Assembly (NCBI RefSeq): GCF_002002725.1
Contig: NZ_MUNW01000069.1
Location: 1 to 63,456 of the forward strand
Length of the DNA stretch: 63,456 nucleotides
Source of the DNA: Sinorhizobium sp. A49
GTDB lineage: Bacteria; Pseudomonadota; Alphaproteobacteria; Rhizobiales; Rhizobiaceae
Direction: 5' to 3'
Made by a program: the position numbers and the translations under genes
In this document: positions 1 to 8,538 of the stretch, one piece after another
How the letters are laid out: the number at the start of each line of letters is the position of its first letter
Numbering within the stretch: the stretch's first letter is position 1
The notes under the pieces: model-generated
Databases searched by the model: none
The model's input: only the letters and a program-made list of their open reading frames with translations
What the model was told of the DNA's origin: nothing

Positions 1-550
1 CTGCGCCGGCGGCAATGCCCCGTTCGACATGTTCCTGCGCATCGTCGAGGACGACCTCGGCCGCGACGTGGCAAACCGCGTTTGCGAAGTAGCGCTGTCG
101 GAGCACGTGCGCAGGGCTGGAGAACGCCAGCGGCTGCCGCTTCAGACCCGGGTCGGCATCGACAACCGTCTGCTGATCGACATTATCGAGCAGATGGAGG
201 CGAACATAGCCGAACCGTTGAAACTTGCCGAAATGACACCATCGACAGGCCTGTCGCGCCGCCAGGTCGAACGCCTGTTCAAGCGAGAGATGGGGCGCTC
301 CCCCAAACGCTACTATCTCCAGATGCGGTTGGAGCGCGCGCACCTGTTTCTCGTCAATTCGACGCTTCCGGTCTTCGAGATCGCGGTGGCCTGCGGATTC
401 TCCTCGGCGTCGCATTTCTCCCGGACCTACAGGGAGACATACGGTTGCACGCCGCAGCACACGCGCACGGCGGAACTGGAGCACCGCCGCCGCGCCCTTT
501 CGGACGGCGAGGAGAGACGAACGGTATTGGAGGAGCGTCGTGTCGCCTGA
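1..550 (+). CDS. GlxA-type AraC family transcriptional regulator (5' truncated by window)
   Basis: The reading frame is open from base 2 and stops at 548-550, so only the C-terminal part is present. The first visible residues (CAGGNAPFDM) match the end of the DJ-1/PfpI-like domain of GlxA-type AraC regulators (family knowledge). The C-terminal part holds the two helix-turn-helix units of an AraC domain, including LKLAEMTPSTGLSRRQVERL and ACGFSSASHFSRTYRETYG. It is expected to be a DNA-binding activator. The next gene (639-1649) is convergent, so its target is not evident. An internal ATG at 29 exists, but the homology continues upstream of it. Confidence 0.88.
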   Translation, partial: CAGGNAPFDMFLRIVEDDLGRDVANRVCEVALSEHVRRAGERQRLPLQTRVGIDNRLLIDIIEQMEANIAEPLKLAEMTPSTGLSRRQVERLFKREMGRSPKRYYLQMRLERAHLFLVNSTLPVFEIAVACGFSSASHFSRTYRETYGCTPQHTRTAELEHRRRALSDGEERRTVLEERRVA

Positions 551-638
551 TACCCGGCGTCGACACCGTATCCGACGCGTCAGAATCGACCGCTGCGACA
601 TCCTTGGGCAGGGACAAGCGACGACATGCGAGGATGCA

Positions 639-1649
639 TCAAACGAACAGGACGTTGCGCGCCTGTGCACGCAGGCGTGGGTCGTGCGACCGGATTGTCA
701 CAGGCCGGCTTTCCAGGAGCTCGAAGCAACGGGCCAGCGTCTCCTGCGAAAGCCGCTGCATCGCCTCGCTGGTGAAGAATGCCAGGTGCGGAAAGAGGAT
801 AACATCGGGACGTCCGAAGAGGGCGCTGAGGGGATGCCCTTCCCTCGCCAGTGGCTCTTGACCATAAACGTCCAGCGCAACGCCTTCGAGACGACCCGCC
901 AGCACCGCTTCGACCAGCGCCGCCTCGTCGATGAGCGCCCCACGCGAAACATTGACCAGAACCGCTGTCGATTTCATGCAGGCAAGCTCCGCCCTACCGA
1001 TCAGATGGCGCGTCGATGCGTTCAAAATGGTGTGCAGCGAAACGAAATCGCTTTGCCGCAGCATCGCGTGAAGATCGTCGACCTTCTCGATCCCGCAACC
1101 TGCCATGACCGACGCGTCGACATGCGGATCGTAGCCGAGAATGCGCGCCCGGAAACCGGCTCCCGCCATGCGCGCCATGCTGCGGCCGATCCTTCCGGTG
1201 CCCACCAACCCGACCGTCGCGCCCGCGATGTCGTGGCCGAGCCAGCGCCGCTCCGGCCATATCCAGCCCTCGCGTTCCACCGCCTGCCCAATCTCCGGCA
1301 GGCGGCGCGCAAGCGCAATCATCAGGGCGAAGGCCGCCTCGGCGACGGTCTCCTCCGCGTAGTCCGGCACGTTGACGACGGGGATGCCCCGCGCCATGGC
1401 GGCCGGTATGTCGATTGCGTCGATACCGACGCCATATTTCACGATGCCTTTCAGGCGCGTTGTCTGAGCGATGATGCCGCCGGTGATCGGCGTGTAGCAG
1501 GTCAGCAGCAGATCCGCGTCCGCCACCTCGCGCATCAACCTGTCCGGGGAGACGCCTTCGGGCAGCGTGACGAGTTCGACGCCGCGCGCCCGCAGCCCCG
1601 CGTCGATTTCCGGACATTCGAGTTCCTGATCCGTGCGAACGGCTTTCAT
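639..1649 (-). CDS. D-isomer-specific 2-hydroxyacid dehydrogenase
   Basis: This is a 336-residue NAD(P)-dependent dehydrogenase of the D-2-hydroxyacid/CtBP/PGDH family. The nucleotide-binding GTGRIG lies near residues 150-155, catalytic Arg in VSRGAL near 236, Glu in YGQEP near 265 and catalytic His in FPHLA near 288. I chose the ATG at 1649 because GGGAG lies about 8 bases upstream; the ATG at 1694 would overlap the upstream gene by 11 bases. It lies 34 bases downstream of the PLP enzyme at 1684-3045 and is probably cotranscribed. It could reduce or oxidise a 2-oxo/2-hydroxy intermediate of the phosphonate pathway, but its substrate cannot be read from sequence. Confidence 0.85.
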   Translation of the reverse strand: MKAVRTDQELECPEIDAGLRARGVELVTLPEGVSPDRLMREVADADLLLTCYTPITGGIIAQTTRLKGIVKYGVGIDAIDIPAAMARGIPVVNVPDYAEETVAEAAFALMIALARRLPEIGQAVEREGWIWPERRWLGHDIAGATVGLVGTGRIGRSMARMAGAGFRARILGYDPHVDASVMAGCGIEKVDDLHAMLRQSDFVSLHTILNASTRHLIGRAELACMKSTAVLVNVSRGALIDEAALVEAVLAGRLEGVALDVYGQEPLAREGHPLSALFGRPDVILFPHLAFFTSEAMQRLSQETLARCFELLESRPVTIRSHDPRLRAQARNVLFV

Positions 1650-1683
1650 CGCATTGCTCCCGGTTTGTCCGATGTCGATCCCG

Positions 1684-3045
1684 TCAACCCGCAAGGATCG
1701 ACTGTTCGACGATCGTCAGCGCCCAATCGAGCTGCTCGGGAGAGATCACCAGCGGCGGCGAGAGCGTCATGACGTTGCCCCCGCTGATCTTCAGGCTCAG
1801 CCCCGCATCGAGACAGCGATAGTAGGCGCGTTCGGCCAGCGCATTGTCCGGCGCAAAATCGACGCGATCGCGAACGAGTTCGACGCCGAACAGCAGGCCG
1901 CGGCCGCGGACATCGCCGACCGCAGTGCAGCGTTCGCCGAATGCGCTCAGCCGCTCCATCGCATACGCCCCGAGTTCGACCGCCCTCTCTGCAAGTCCCT
2001 CCTCGACGATGATCGAAATGGTGGTCAGCGCCGCGCGTGTCGTCACCGGGTTTTTTTCATGGGTGTAGTGGCCGATGGCATAGTCGCCCGCCACGTCCAG
2101 ATCGCGCCGGGCGACCAAGCCGGCGATCGGCAGGATGCCGCCACCGAGTGCCTTGCCGAGTACGAGTATATCGGGGACGACGTCGTCATGCTCGCAGGCG
2201 AAAAAACGCCCGGTCTTGCCGAGGCCCGTCGGAATTTCGTCGAAAATCAGCAGGGTTCCGTGCCGATCGCAGGCCTCGCGTACCTGTTTCCAGAAGCCCG
2301 GCGTCGGCGGATTGGGCGTTGCCCGCATGGGCTCGGCGACCAGCGCGGCAAAATCGCCTTCGCGGGCCAGCACGTAGGAGATCATGCTGGCGCAGGCGCG
2401 GGCAGAAGCTTCGAGCGTGTCCTGACCATAGGCGCAATGACGGTTCGCCCAGGGCGCGACGTGCTCGGCGCCCGGCAACAGCGGTCCGGCGATCCCCGAG
2501 CGAAAGGTGGCCTCGCCGCCGACGCTCGACGCACCGAACCCCGCGCCATGGAAGGCATCCCAGAAAGAAAGAGTCTTGAAGCGACCGGTCGCAGCGCGCG
2601 CCAGCTTCAGCGCGACCTCGATCGCATCTGAACCGCCCGTGGTAAACAGCACCTTGCCGAGATCGCCTGGCGCCAGTCGACCCAGTGTTTCTGCAAGCTC
2701 GACGGCGGGTTCGCAGGTGAAACGCCGCGGCGCGAAACACAAGTCGTCGATCTGGGCCTTGATCGCCTGTTTCAGCCGGGGATGCCCGTAGCCGATATGG
2801 TGGACGCTGTTGCCATGGAAGTCCATGTAGCGGCGGCCAGCGGTATCCTCGATCCAGATGCCCTCCGCTTTGGCGATGGCCGTCAGGCAGGGGCTGGAAA
2901 GGCTCTGGTGGAGAAACGCATCTGCGTCCCGTGCCACAAGGGATGTCGTCCGCTCGTCGCTGACCCGAGCGTTCCAAGTCCGCCTCGCTGGCGAGGTGTT
3001 GGCTTCGCCCTCCGTGTGAACCAATGCGGCTGCTGTGGCTCTCAT
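1684..3045 (-). CDS. pbfA: Class III aminotransferase-fold PLP enzyme, probable (R)-1-hydroxy-2-aminoethylphosphonate ammonia-lyase
   Basis: A 453-residue fold-type I PLP enzyme. The pyridine-binding Asp is in IFDE (residue 269) and the Schiff-base Lys in LGKALGGG (298). PbfA enzymes (Zangelmi, Peracchi and colleagues) belong to this class and release ammonia from (R)-1-hydroxy-AEP to give phosphonoacetaldehyde, which PhnY and PhnA then degrade. Those genes and an AEP-type transporter lie within 12 kb on the same strand, which is the main reason for this call. The start at 3045 has GGAG 5 bases upstream; an in-frame ATG at 3165 has no such site and crosses the AT-rich control region. It is divergent from a LysR gene. 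The alternative is an ordinary omega-aminotransferase. Confidence 0.6.
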   Translation of the reverse strand: MRATAAALVHTEGEANTSPARRTWNARVSDERTTSLVARDADAFLHQSLSSPCLTAIAKAEGIWIEDTAGRRYMDFHGNSVHHIGYGHPRLKQAIKAQIDDLCFAPRRFTCEPAVELAETLGRLAPGDLGKVLFTTGGSDAIEVALKLARAATGRFKTLSFWDAFHGAGFGASSVGGEATFRSGIAGPLLPGAEHVAPWANRHCAYGQDTLEASARACASMISYVLAREGDFAALVAEPMRATPNPPTPGFWKQVREACDRHGTLLIFDEIPTGLGKTGRFFACEHDDVVPDILVLGKALGGGILPIAGLVARRDLDVAGDYAIGHYTHEKNPVTTRAALTTISIIVEEGLAERAVELGAYAMERLSAFGERCTAVGDVRGRGLLFGVELVRDRVDFAPDNALAERAYYRCLDAGLSLKISGGNVMTLSPPLVISPEQLDWALTIVEQSILAG

Positions 3046-3109
3046 CTTATCTCCGATCGACGCGATATTGTGCTTGGACGCGTAACCTATCGCATCTATC
3101 GGAAGCGGA

Positions 3110-3146
3110 ATAAAATCGATATTATCGCGACGAATTAAGATTTTAT
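3110..3146. promoter_or_regulatory. Inverted repeat in divergent pbfA-like / LysR control region
   Basis: ATAAAATC (3110-3117) and GATTTTAT (3139-3146) are perfect inverted arms 21 bases apart. They sit in the AT-rich 140-base stretch between the divergent PLP-enzyme gene and the LysR gene at 3186. Both arms carry neighbouring ATCGAT. This is the expected position and form for a LysR autoregulatory and activation site. That the neighbouring LysR protein binds here is inference. Confidence 0.5.
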
Positions 3147-3185
3147 CGATACAAAGAAATCTCACACCAACGGTCTTGTCCTCTC

Positions 3186-4076
3186 ATGCGTTATGTCCAG
3201 CTTCGGGCTTTCCACCACGTGGCTCTCGCCGGCAGCTTTTCTCTGGCCGCGCGCGCCTTGCACCTCACGCAACCGGCCATCTCTGACCAGGTGCGCTGGC
3301 TGGAAGAGGAGTATGACGTTGCCCTGTTTGTGCGAAAACGTCGGCAAATCGAGTTGACGCCCGCGGGCTCCCGGCTCCTTGTGACGACCCGTCGCCTCTT
3401 CGATGCCGAAGGCGAGGCGCTCGACGTCCTGCAGGAGGAACGATCGCTGCGGGCGGGCGCACTCAGGATTGCCGCCGATTCGGTCGATCATGTGCTGGAC
3501 GTCCTTACCGTTTTCCAGGACCGGTTTCCCGGCATCCAGATCAAGATCGTAGGCGGCAATTCTCACAGCATCGTGGAGGCTCTGCTGGCCTATGACGTGG
3601 ATATCGGCGTCCTCGGCGAACTGCTCGACGAGCGCCCGTTCGACGTTTTTTCGCTCAATGTCTCCCCTGTTGTCCTCTTCGCCGCGCGCTCTCATCCCCT
3701 TGCGACGCGGGAGAGCGTCCCCCTCGAAGCGCTGAGCGCATGGCCTCTGGTCATGCGTGAGCAGGGTTCACGAACCAGGCAGATGTTCGAGAAGCTCGCC
3801 GAGGCACAAGGCGTGCCCCTCCGCTTTGCAATTGAGGCCGAAGGCCGCGAAGCCGTCCGGCGGATCGTTGCCGCCGGCGCGGGTCTTGGGATCGTTTCGG
3901 AGGCGGAGTTCGACAACGATCCACGGCTGGTAAAAATCGCGCTCGAACACCAACCCCTTTCGATGCATGAAAAGCTGATCTGCCTGAAGGATCGCCGCAA
4001 CAGCAAGTCAATCCAGGCGTTCTTCGCAACGGCTCGGTCTTTGACGCGCGAGGCGAGTTGCGGTCAATTTTCTTGA
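3186..4076 (+). CDS. LysR family transcriptional regulator (phosphonate locus, copy 1)
   Basis: A 296-residue LysR regulator. The N-terminal winged helix-turn-helix begins MRYVQLRAFHHVALAGSFS and contains LTQPAISDQVRWLEEEYDVA; the rest is the periplasmic-binding-like effector domain. It has a close paralogue of identical length at 16972-17862, sharing RYVQLRAFH and LTQPA.SDQVR.LEEEYDV. The two genes bracket the phosphonate region, so they probably control its two halves in response to a phosphonate or an intermediate (inference). It is divergent from the PbfA-like gene with an inverted repeat between them, and convergent with the next LysR gene, only 6 bases apart. Confidence 0.9.
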   Translation: MRYVQLRAFHHVALAGSFSLAARALHLTQPAISDQVRWLEEEYDVALFVRKRRQIELTPAGSRLLVTTRRLFDAEGEALDVLQEERSLRAGALRIAADSVDHVLDVLTVFQDRFPGIQIKIVGGNSHSIVEALLAYDVDIGVLGELLDERPFDVFSLNVSPVVLFAARSHPLATRESVPLEALSAWPLVMREQGSRTRQMFEKLAEAQGVPLRFAIEAEGREAVRRIVAAGAGLGIVSEAEFDNDPRLVKIALEHQPLSMHEKLICLKDRRNSKSIQAFFATARSLTREASCGQFS

Positions 4077-4082
4077 GGCCCC

Positions 4083-4949
4083 CTACCTCGCGGTCATTTC
4101 GGACAGCCAATCCCGAAACGCCATGACTTTCGGCAGTTTTGCCTTGGGCCCTGACGTCAGGAACCAGTATGACCCAGCGGCTTGAAGCCGGACGCCGAAA
4201 GGCTCCACCAGCAAGCCGCTCGAAAGCTCACGCTCAACAAGTGCTGCACGGCCGAGCAACACGCCCTTTCCCTCCACGGCTGCACGTATTGCCATGATCG
4301 ATTGATCGAAGAACGACCCAGACGACGTATCGACGCCGTTTACGCCGGCGTGCGTGAACCAGGTGTCCCAATCTTCAGCATATCCGGGCACATGCAGCAG
4401 ATCATGGCCATTCAGGTCCTGGGGGGAAGTGAGCGCCTCGGCATATTTGGGTCCGCAGACCGGAAATGCCTCGTCGCGCAGCAGGAGCATGGCATCGTGC
4501 TTCGGCCAGATGCCCAGCCCGAAGGCGATCGTGGCGTCGACCTTGTCTTCGCCCTGGTCGAGTGCCGTCAGCCTGAGGTCGATGTCAGGGTGGCTGGCGC
4601 GAAAAAGGTCGAGTCGCGGTGCAATCCATTGACTGGCAAACGACGTGGGCACGTGCACGACGAGCATCTCGCGCGTGCCATGCCCGGCAATCCGGCGGCT
4701 GGCTTCGTCGATCGCCGCGAAAGCCCGGCCGAGCTCCTCGGCATAGAGCCGACCGCGATCCGTCAGCCTGACCCCATTGGCGTGGCGCGTGAACAACGCC
4801 TTGCCGAGCCTTCCCTCCAGCGCTCGGACGTGCTGGGACACCGCTGACGGTGTAACGTTCAATTCAGCGCCAGCTCCGGCGAAACTACCGAGCCGCGCCG
4901 CGGCCTCGAAGGCTCGAAGCCAATTCAGCGGCAAGTGTCGGGACGCCAT
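4083..4949 (-). CDS. GcvA-type LysR family transcriptional regulator
   Basis: A 288-residue LysR regulator of the GcvA subgroup. The HTH starts LPLNWLRAFEAAARLGSFAGA and continues NVTPSAVSQHVRALEGRLG, followed by an effector domain with DLRLTALDQGEDKVDATIAFG. It is clearly different from the two YVQLRAFH-type LysR proteins of the region. It is divergent from the Rieske oxygenase gene (5053) across a 103-base gap containing a small dyad, CCTT-N5-AAGG at 4971-4983, so the oxygenase is its most likely target. GcvA-type regulators often respond to amino acids or amines. Confidence 0.9.
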   Translation of the reverse strand: MASRHLPLNWLRAFEAAARLGSFAGAGAELNVTPSAVSQHVRALEGRLGKALFTRHANGVRLTDRGRLYAEELGRAFAAIDEASRRIAGHGTREMLVVHVPTSFASQWIAPRLDLFRASHPDIDLRLTALDQGEDKVDATIAFGLGIWPKHDAMLLLRDEAFPVCGPKYAEALTSPQDLNGHDLLHVPGYAEDWDTWFTHAGVNGVDTSSGSFFDQSIMAIRAAVEGKGVLLGRAALVERELSSGLLVEPFGVRLQAAGSYWFLTSGPKAKLPKVMAFRDWLSEMTAR

Positions 4950-5052
4950 ATCACCCTTAATTTTTCTAATCCTTTCCCCAAGGTAATCGCGTTTGCCCTG
5001 GCTGGCAAGAACAGCTCCAATGCTCTCGGTTCAGTATACCGGAGGCATTCTT

Positions 5053-6303
5053 ATGAACGTCCATTGGCTGCAAGCGTATCGTCCCGGCTATGGCCTGCCC
5101 GGAGCATTCTATGCGGATCCCGAGGTCTTCGCTGAGGAGCAACGGCTTATTTTCCGTAACAGCTGGTTCTTCGCAGGCCATTCCGTGGAGCTTGCCCATA
5201 CGGGCGACTACATGACGCTCAATGCCGGAGGCGTGCCCGTCGTCGTGGTCCGTGATCGTGAGGGCAGACTGCACGCACACCAAAATGTCTGTCGCCATCG
5301 TGGCTCAATCATCTGTACCAGGGAGAAGGGCCGGTCGGCCCGACTGGTTTGTCCCTATCACTCTTGGACCTACGCGCATGATGGACGGCTCATCGGCGCG
5401 CCGATCATGGGCGAAGATTTCGACAAGACGACGCATGGCCTGAAGAAGGTATGTGTGGAGGTGGTCGATGGGCTTGTCTTCGTCAACCTCGCCGACACGC
5501 CCTCCCCTTTCCACGAACTGCGCGACCATCTGTCGCCAATCTTGAAATCACAGGGCATGACAAGGGCCAAGGTCGCCCTGATCCGCGATTACGAACTCGA
5601 TGTGAACTGGAAAATCGTCGTCGAGAACAATCGCGAATGTTATCACTGCGAGGCCAATCACCACGGTTATGTCTCCGTGCAGTACGACACGGAGAACGAC
5701 AATCCCGATCTTCTGGACGAAATTGCCGAGCGGTTGGGCGAGTGTCGCCTTCGCTGGGAGAAAGCCGGCCTCGACGTCGCGCGCGTCAACACCTCGTCAA
5801 ACAGCACGGCGGATTGGTTCCGCGCCAATCGCACGCCTGTGCGAAAGGGCATGGTCACCGAGAGCCCGGATGGGCAGGTGGTTTGCAACGTGCTGATGGC
5901 AGGGTTTACCGATGCCGACATGGGAACCGCGCGCGCCAACACCAACATCAATTTCTGGTGCCATGCCAATTCCGACTATGCGCACACCGTGCGCATAACG
6001 CCGGTATCACCGACGAAGACCATCGTGCGGGGTTACTGGTTCGTGGATGAAAATGCCGTGGAGGGACGCGACTACGATCCGGAAGAAATTGCCGCCTTTC
6101 ATCACCAGGTGATGTCGGAAGACTGGGAAATCTGCCGCCGCCAGTGGATCGGCGTCACCTCTCCCGGTTTCGAGCCCGGCCCCTATTCGCCGACCAAGGA
6201 GGCGAATGTCGATCGCTATGTTCGCTGGTACGTCAGCCAGATGACAGCGACACCTGCGCAAGTTACGGAAGCAAGCGCGGCAGCGGCATTTCCCGCAACG
6301 TGA
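5053..6303 (+). CDS. Rieske-type ring-hydroxylating/amine oxygenase, alpha subunit (GbcA-like)
   Basis: A 416-residue oxygenase component. The Rieske [2Fe-2S] ligands are C80-x-H82 (NVCRHRG) and C100-x2-H103 (CPYHSW). The mononuclear iron site follows in VVENNRECYHCEANHHG (residues 189-205), the form typical of GbcA/CntA-like oxygenases acting on quaternary amines rather than aromatics (family knowledge). The ATG at 5053 has GGAGG 7 bases upstream; an in-frame ATG at 4993 lies in the control region. No reductase gene (GbcB-like) is nearby, so electrons must come from elsewhere. Lying between PbfA-like and AEP-transporter genes, it may hydroxylate or N-demethylate an AEP derivative (inference). 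Confidence 0.87.
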   Translation: MNVHWLQAYRPGYGLPGAFYADPEVFAEEQRLIFRNSWFFAGHSVELAHTGDYMTLNAGGVPVVVVRDREGRLHAHQNVCRHRGSIICTREKGRSARLVCPYHSWTYAHDGRLIGAPIMGEDFDKTTHGLKKVCVEVVDGLVFVNLADTPSPFHELRDHLSPILKSQGMTRAKVALIRDYELDVNWKIVVENNRECYHCEANHHGYVSVQYDTENDNPDLLDEIAERLGECRLRWEKAGLDVARVNTSSNSTADWFRANRTPVRKGMVTESPDGQVVCNVLMAGFTDADMGTARANTNINFWCHANSDYAHTVRITPVSPTKTIVRGYWFVDENAVEGRDYDPEEIAAFHHQVMSEDWEICRRQWIGVTSPGFEPGPYSPTKEANVDRYVRWYVSQMTATPAQVTEASAAAAFPAT

Positions 6304-6480
6304 CGACCCACGATTTCGATGTCGGATGATACCGCCGATCGCGACGAACTCGCCATTGAAGAGAATAGATTTGCCGGTGGACGTCCTCGTTCGGTTCCCC
6401 GCAAACAACATCAAACCAGTTCGTGTGACCGACGTTATCGATCTCAATTCACCACGTTTGACTTACCAGAGGCGGCGGCA

Positions 6481-6510
6481 CGCGGGCGAAGGGGGAAACC
6501 TCCGCCCGCG
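6481..6510. terminator. GC-rich hairpin between convergent oxygenase and AEP permease genes
   Basis: CGCGGGCG and CGCCCGCG form the outer stem, with AGG/CCT inside and one mismatch, around a GGGAAA loop. It lies 10 bases beyond the stop of the permease gene and 177 bases beyond the oxygenase stop. No T-tract follows on either strand, so termination is possible but not shown. Confidence 0.4.
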
Positions 6511-6520
6511 ATGTGTCAGC

Positions 6521-8536
6521 TTATCGCCAGGCCTGCGTACGGGCCAACAGACCACGGGCGAGCAGCGCATGGATGAGCTTGGCGGCGACGTTGGTATAGA
6601 AGATCATCATGCCCATGGCCGCTGCCGGTGCGATATCGCCCGCATCATCCATGTTGAGCACGGCGACCGAGGCAAGCTTGGTATCGGAAGCATAGAGGAA
6701 GACCACCGCCGAGACCGTCGTCATGGCATTGACGAAGAGATAGATCGCGATGTTGAGGATCGCCGGCAGGCAGACTGGCAAAGTCACCCGGAAGAACAGC
6801 CGGTGGAAGGGCTGCTTCAAGGAGGCCGCGACGGATTCGAATTCCGGATCCATCTGCTTCAGCGCCGTGAGCGCTGTCAGATGCGCGACGGTATAGAAGT
6901 GCGTGACCGTCGAGACGACGAGGATGGTCATCGTCCCGTATATGGCGTTGAGCGGATTGGCCGGATTGTTGAAGAAGAAGATGTAGGCAAGTCCGAGCAC
7001 CATGCCCGGCACGGCCATCGGCATCATCGCCAGAAAATGGAAGACGTTCCGGCCGAAGCGGAAAGCATCCGCCTTCTCCACCATATAGGCGCCGGCGAAG
7101 ACGATCACCGAACCGAACAACGCTGTCAGCAGCGCAAGCCGGATCGAGTTGGCATAAGCAGACCAACCGCCGCCATCCATCAGGTCAAAGGCGAAATTCT
7201 TCGCGGTCAGCGTCAGGTCGTAGGGCCAGAACTTCACGACCGCTGCGATCTGGCACATGGCGATCATGCCGAGGATGAAGAAGCTGACGAGGCATGCGAA
7301 GGCAAAACAGATTGTGTCCATGCGAACATTGGGCTTGGGCACATAGGGCACCGCCCGCGCCGAAAGCAGCGCCACCTGGCGCTTCTGCATGCGGCGGTCG
7401 ACGGCGAAGGCGAGGATCGCGGGGACCAGCAGAATGACCGAAACGACCGCCCCCATCTCGAAATTCTGCTGGCCGATTACCTGCTTGTAGATATCGACGG
7501 CGAGCATGCCGTATTGACCGCCGATCACCTTGGGCAACCCGAAATCGGTGATCACAAGCGTGAAGACGACAAAAGCGGCCGAGACGAGACCAAAGCGGGC
7601 GCCTGGTAAGGTGACGGTCGTGAACGTGCGCCACTTGCTGGCCTTGAGCGATGCGGCAGCTTCGTAGTGGCGGGCATCTGCGATGGAGAGCGCGGTCAGG
7701 ATAATCAGAAAGGCATGCGGCAGGGTAAAAAAGACCGAGCCTATGACGATGCCGATCGGGCCGTAGATCGAGTAGCCGAGAAGCCAATCCTTGAAGATAC
7801 CCTGGTTGCCGAAGAGGTAGACGAGCGCGATGCCGGGCAAGAGCGACGGAACGAGGATCGGGATGGCGAGGATGCCGCGGAACAGGCCTTTGAGTGGCAT
7901 GCAACTGCGCGTCAGCCCATAGGCAAGAGCGAAGGCGATGGAGATCGTCACCACCGTACTGATCGCCGCCATCAGCACCGAGTTATAGATCGAGCGGGCA
8001 AGTGCCGGCGTCGAAAAATAGGTCTTGAAATTGTCGAGGCCGAGCGTTCGTGCCGGCCTCAGCATAATGCGCCTGAAGGTGCCGGAATCGTATTCACGCC
8101 ATTCGGTGCCTTTCTCCAGCGTCGAACCCGCGAGAAAGGCCGCATCATCCGTGGTGCCACGAATACGGTAGTGGACGGGGCTGCGGAAGCTGAAGTCCGG
8201 GAAGAATTTTGTGGCTGCGAGCCGGCCATCGGCGCTGCTCGCAAGGTCACCTTCCGCGACAGCGCCAAGCGTCCTGTTGAGGGCATCCGCCGTCACGACC
8301 GGACCCCATTTCGCGCCCGTTTCGTCGCTGACCTGAAACTCGAAGGCCGCGAGATCGAAGCGATAGGTCGACAGCGATTTCGACAGCATGACGAAAAGCG
8401 GCGCACCCAGGGCGACGACCAGGTAGAGCCCGATGACGGCCATGAGGCCAAACTTGATGCGGTCATCGCGGGACGTTTCCTGCCGCAGTCGCTTGCCGGC
8501 TAGCGGCAGGTATGGTGCTTCGAGGGCAATGTTCAT
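6521..8536 (-). CDS. phnU2: 2-aminoethylphosphonate ABC transporter permease, two fused membrane domains
   Basis: A 671-residue inner-membrane protein made of two tandem binding-protein-dependent permease domains, as in the SfuB/PhnU2 type. The first transmembrane segment (GLMAVIGLYLVVALGAPLFV) is at about residues 30-50. The two cytoplasmic EAA-type loops are EAAASLKASKWRTF and ESVAASLKQPFHRLF. A periplasmic insert of about 100 residues follows the first helix. The domain order and the three-gene set (binding protein, ATPase, fused permease) match the putative AEP transporter family known as PhnS2T2U2. Its ATG lies 2 bases after the ATPase stop codon, so translation is likely coupled. Confidence 0.85.
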   Translation of the reverse strand: MNIALEAPYLPLAGKRLRQETSRDDRIKFGLMAVIGLYLVVALGAPLFVMLSKSLSTYRFDLAAFEFQVSDETGAKWGPVVTADALNRTLGAVAEGDLASSADGRLAATKFFPDFSFRSPVHYRIRGTTDDAAFLAGSTLEKGTEWREYDSGTFRRIMLRPARTLGLDNFKTYFSTPALARSIYNSVLMAAISTVVTISIAFALAYGLTRSCMPLKGLFRGILAIPILVPSLLPGIALVYLFGNQGIFKDWLLGYSIYGPIGIVIGSVFFTLPHAFLIILTALSIADARHYEAAASLKASKWRTFTTVTLPGARFGLVSAAFVVFTLVITDFGLPKVIGGQYGMLAVDIYKQVIGQQNFEMGAVVSVILLVPAILAFAVDRRMQKRQVALLSARAVPYVPKPNVRMDTICFAFACLVSFFILGMIAMCQIAAVVKFWPYDLTLTAKNFAFDLMDGGGWSAYANSIRLALLTALFGSVIVFAGAYMVEKADAFRFGRNVFHFLAMMPMAVPGMVLGLAYIFFFNNPANPLNAIYGTMTILVVSTVTHFYTVAHLTALTALKQMDPEFESVAASLKQPFHRLFFRVTLPVCLPAILNIAIYLFVNAMTTVSAVVFLYASDTKLASVAVLNMDDAGDIAPAAAMGMMIFYTNVAAKLIHALLARGLLARTQAWR

Positions 8537-8538
8537 CC

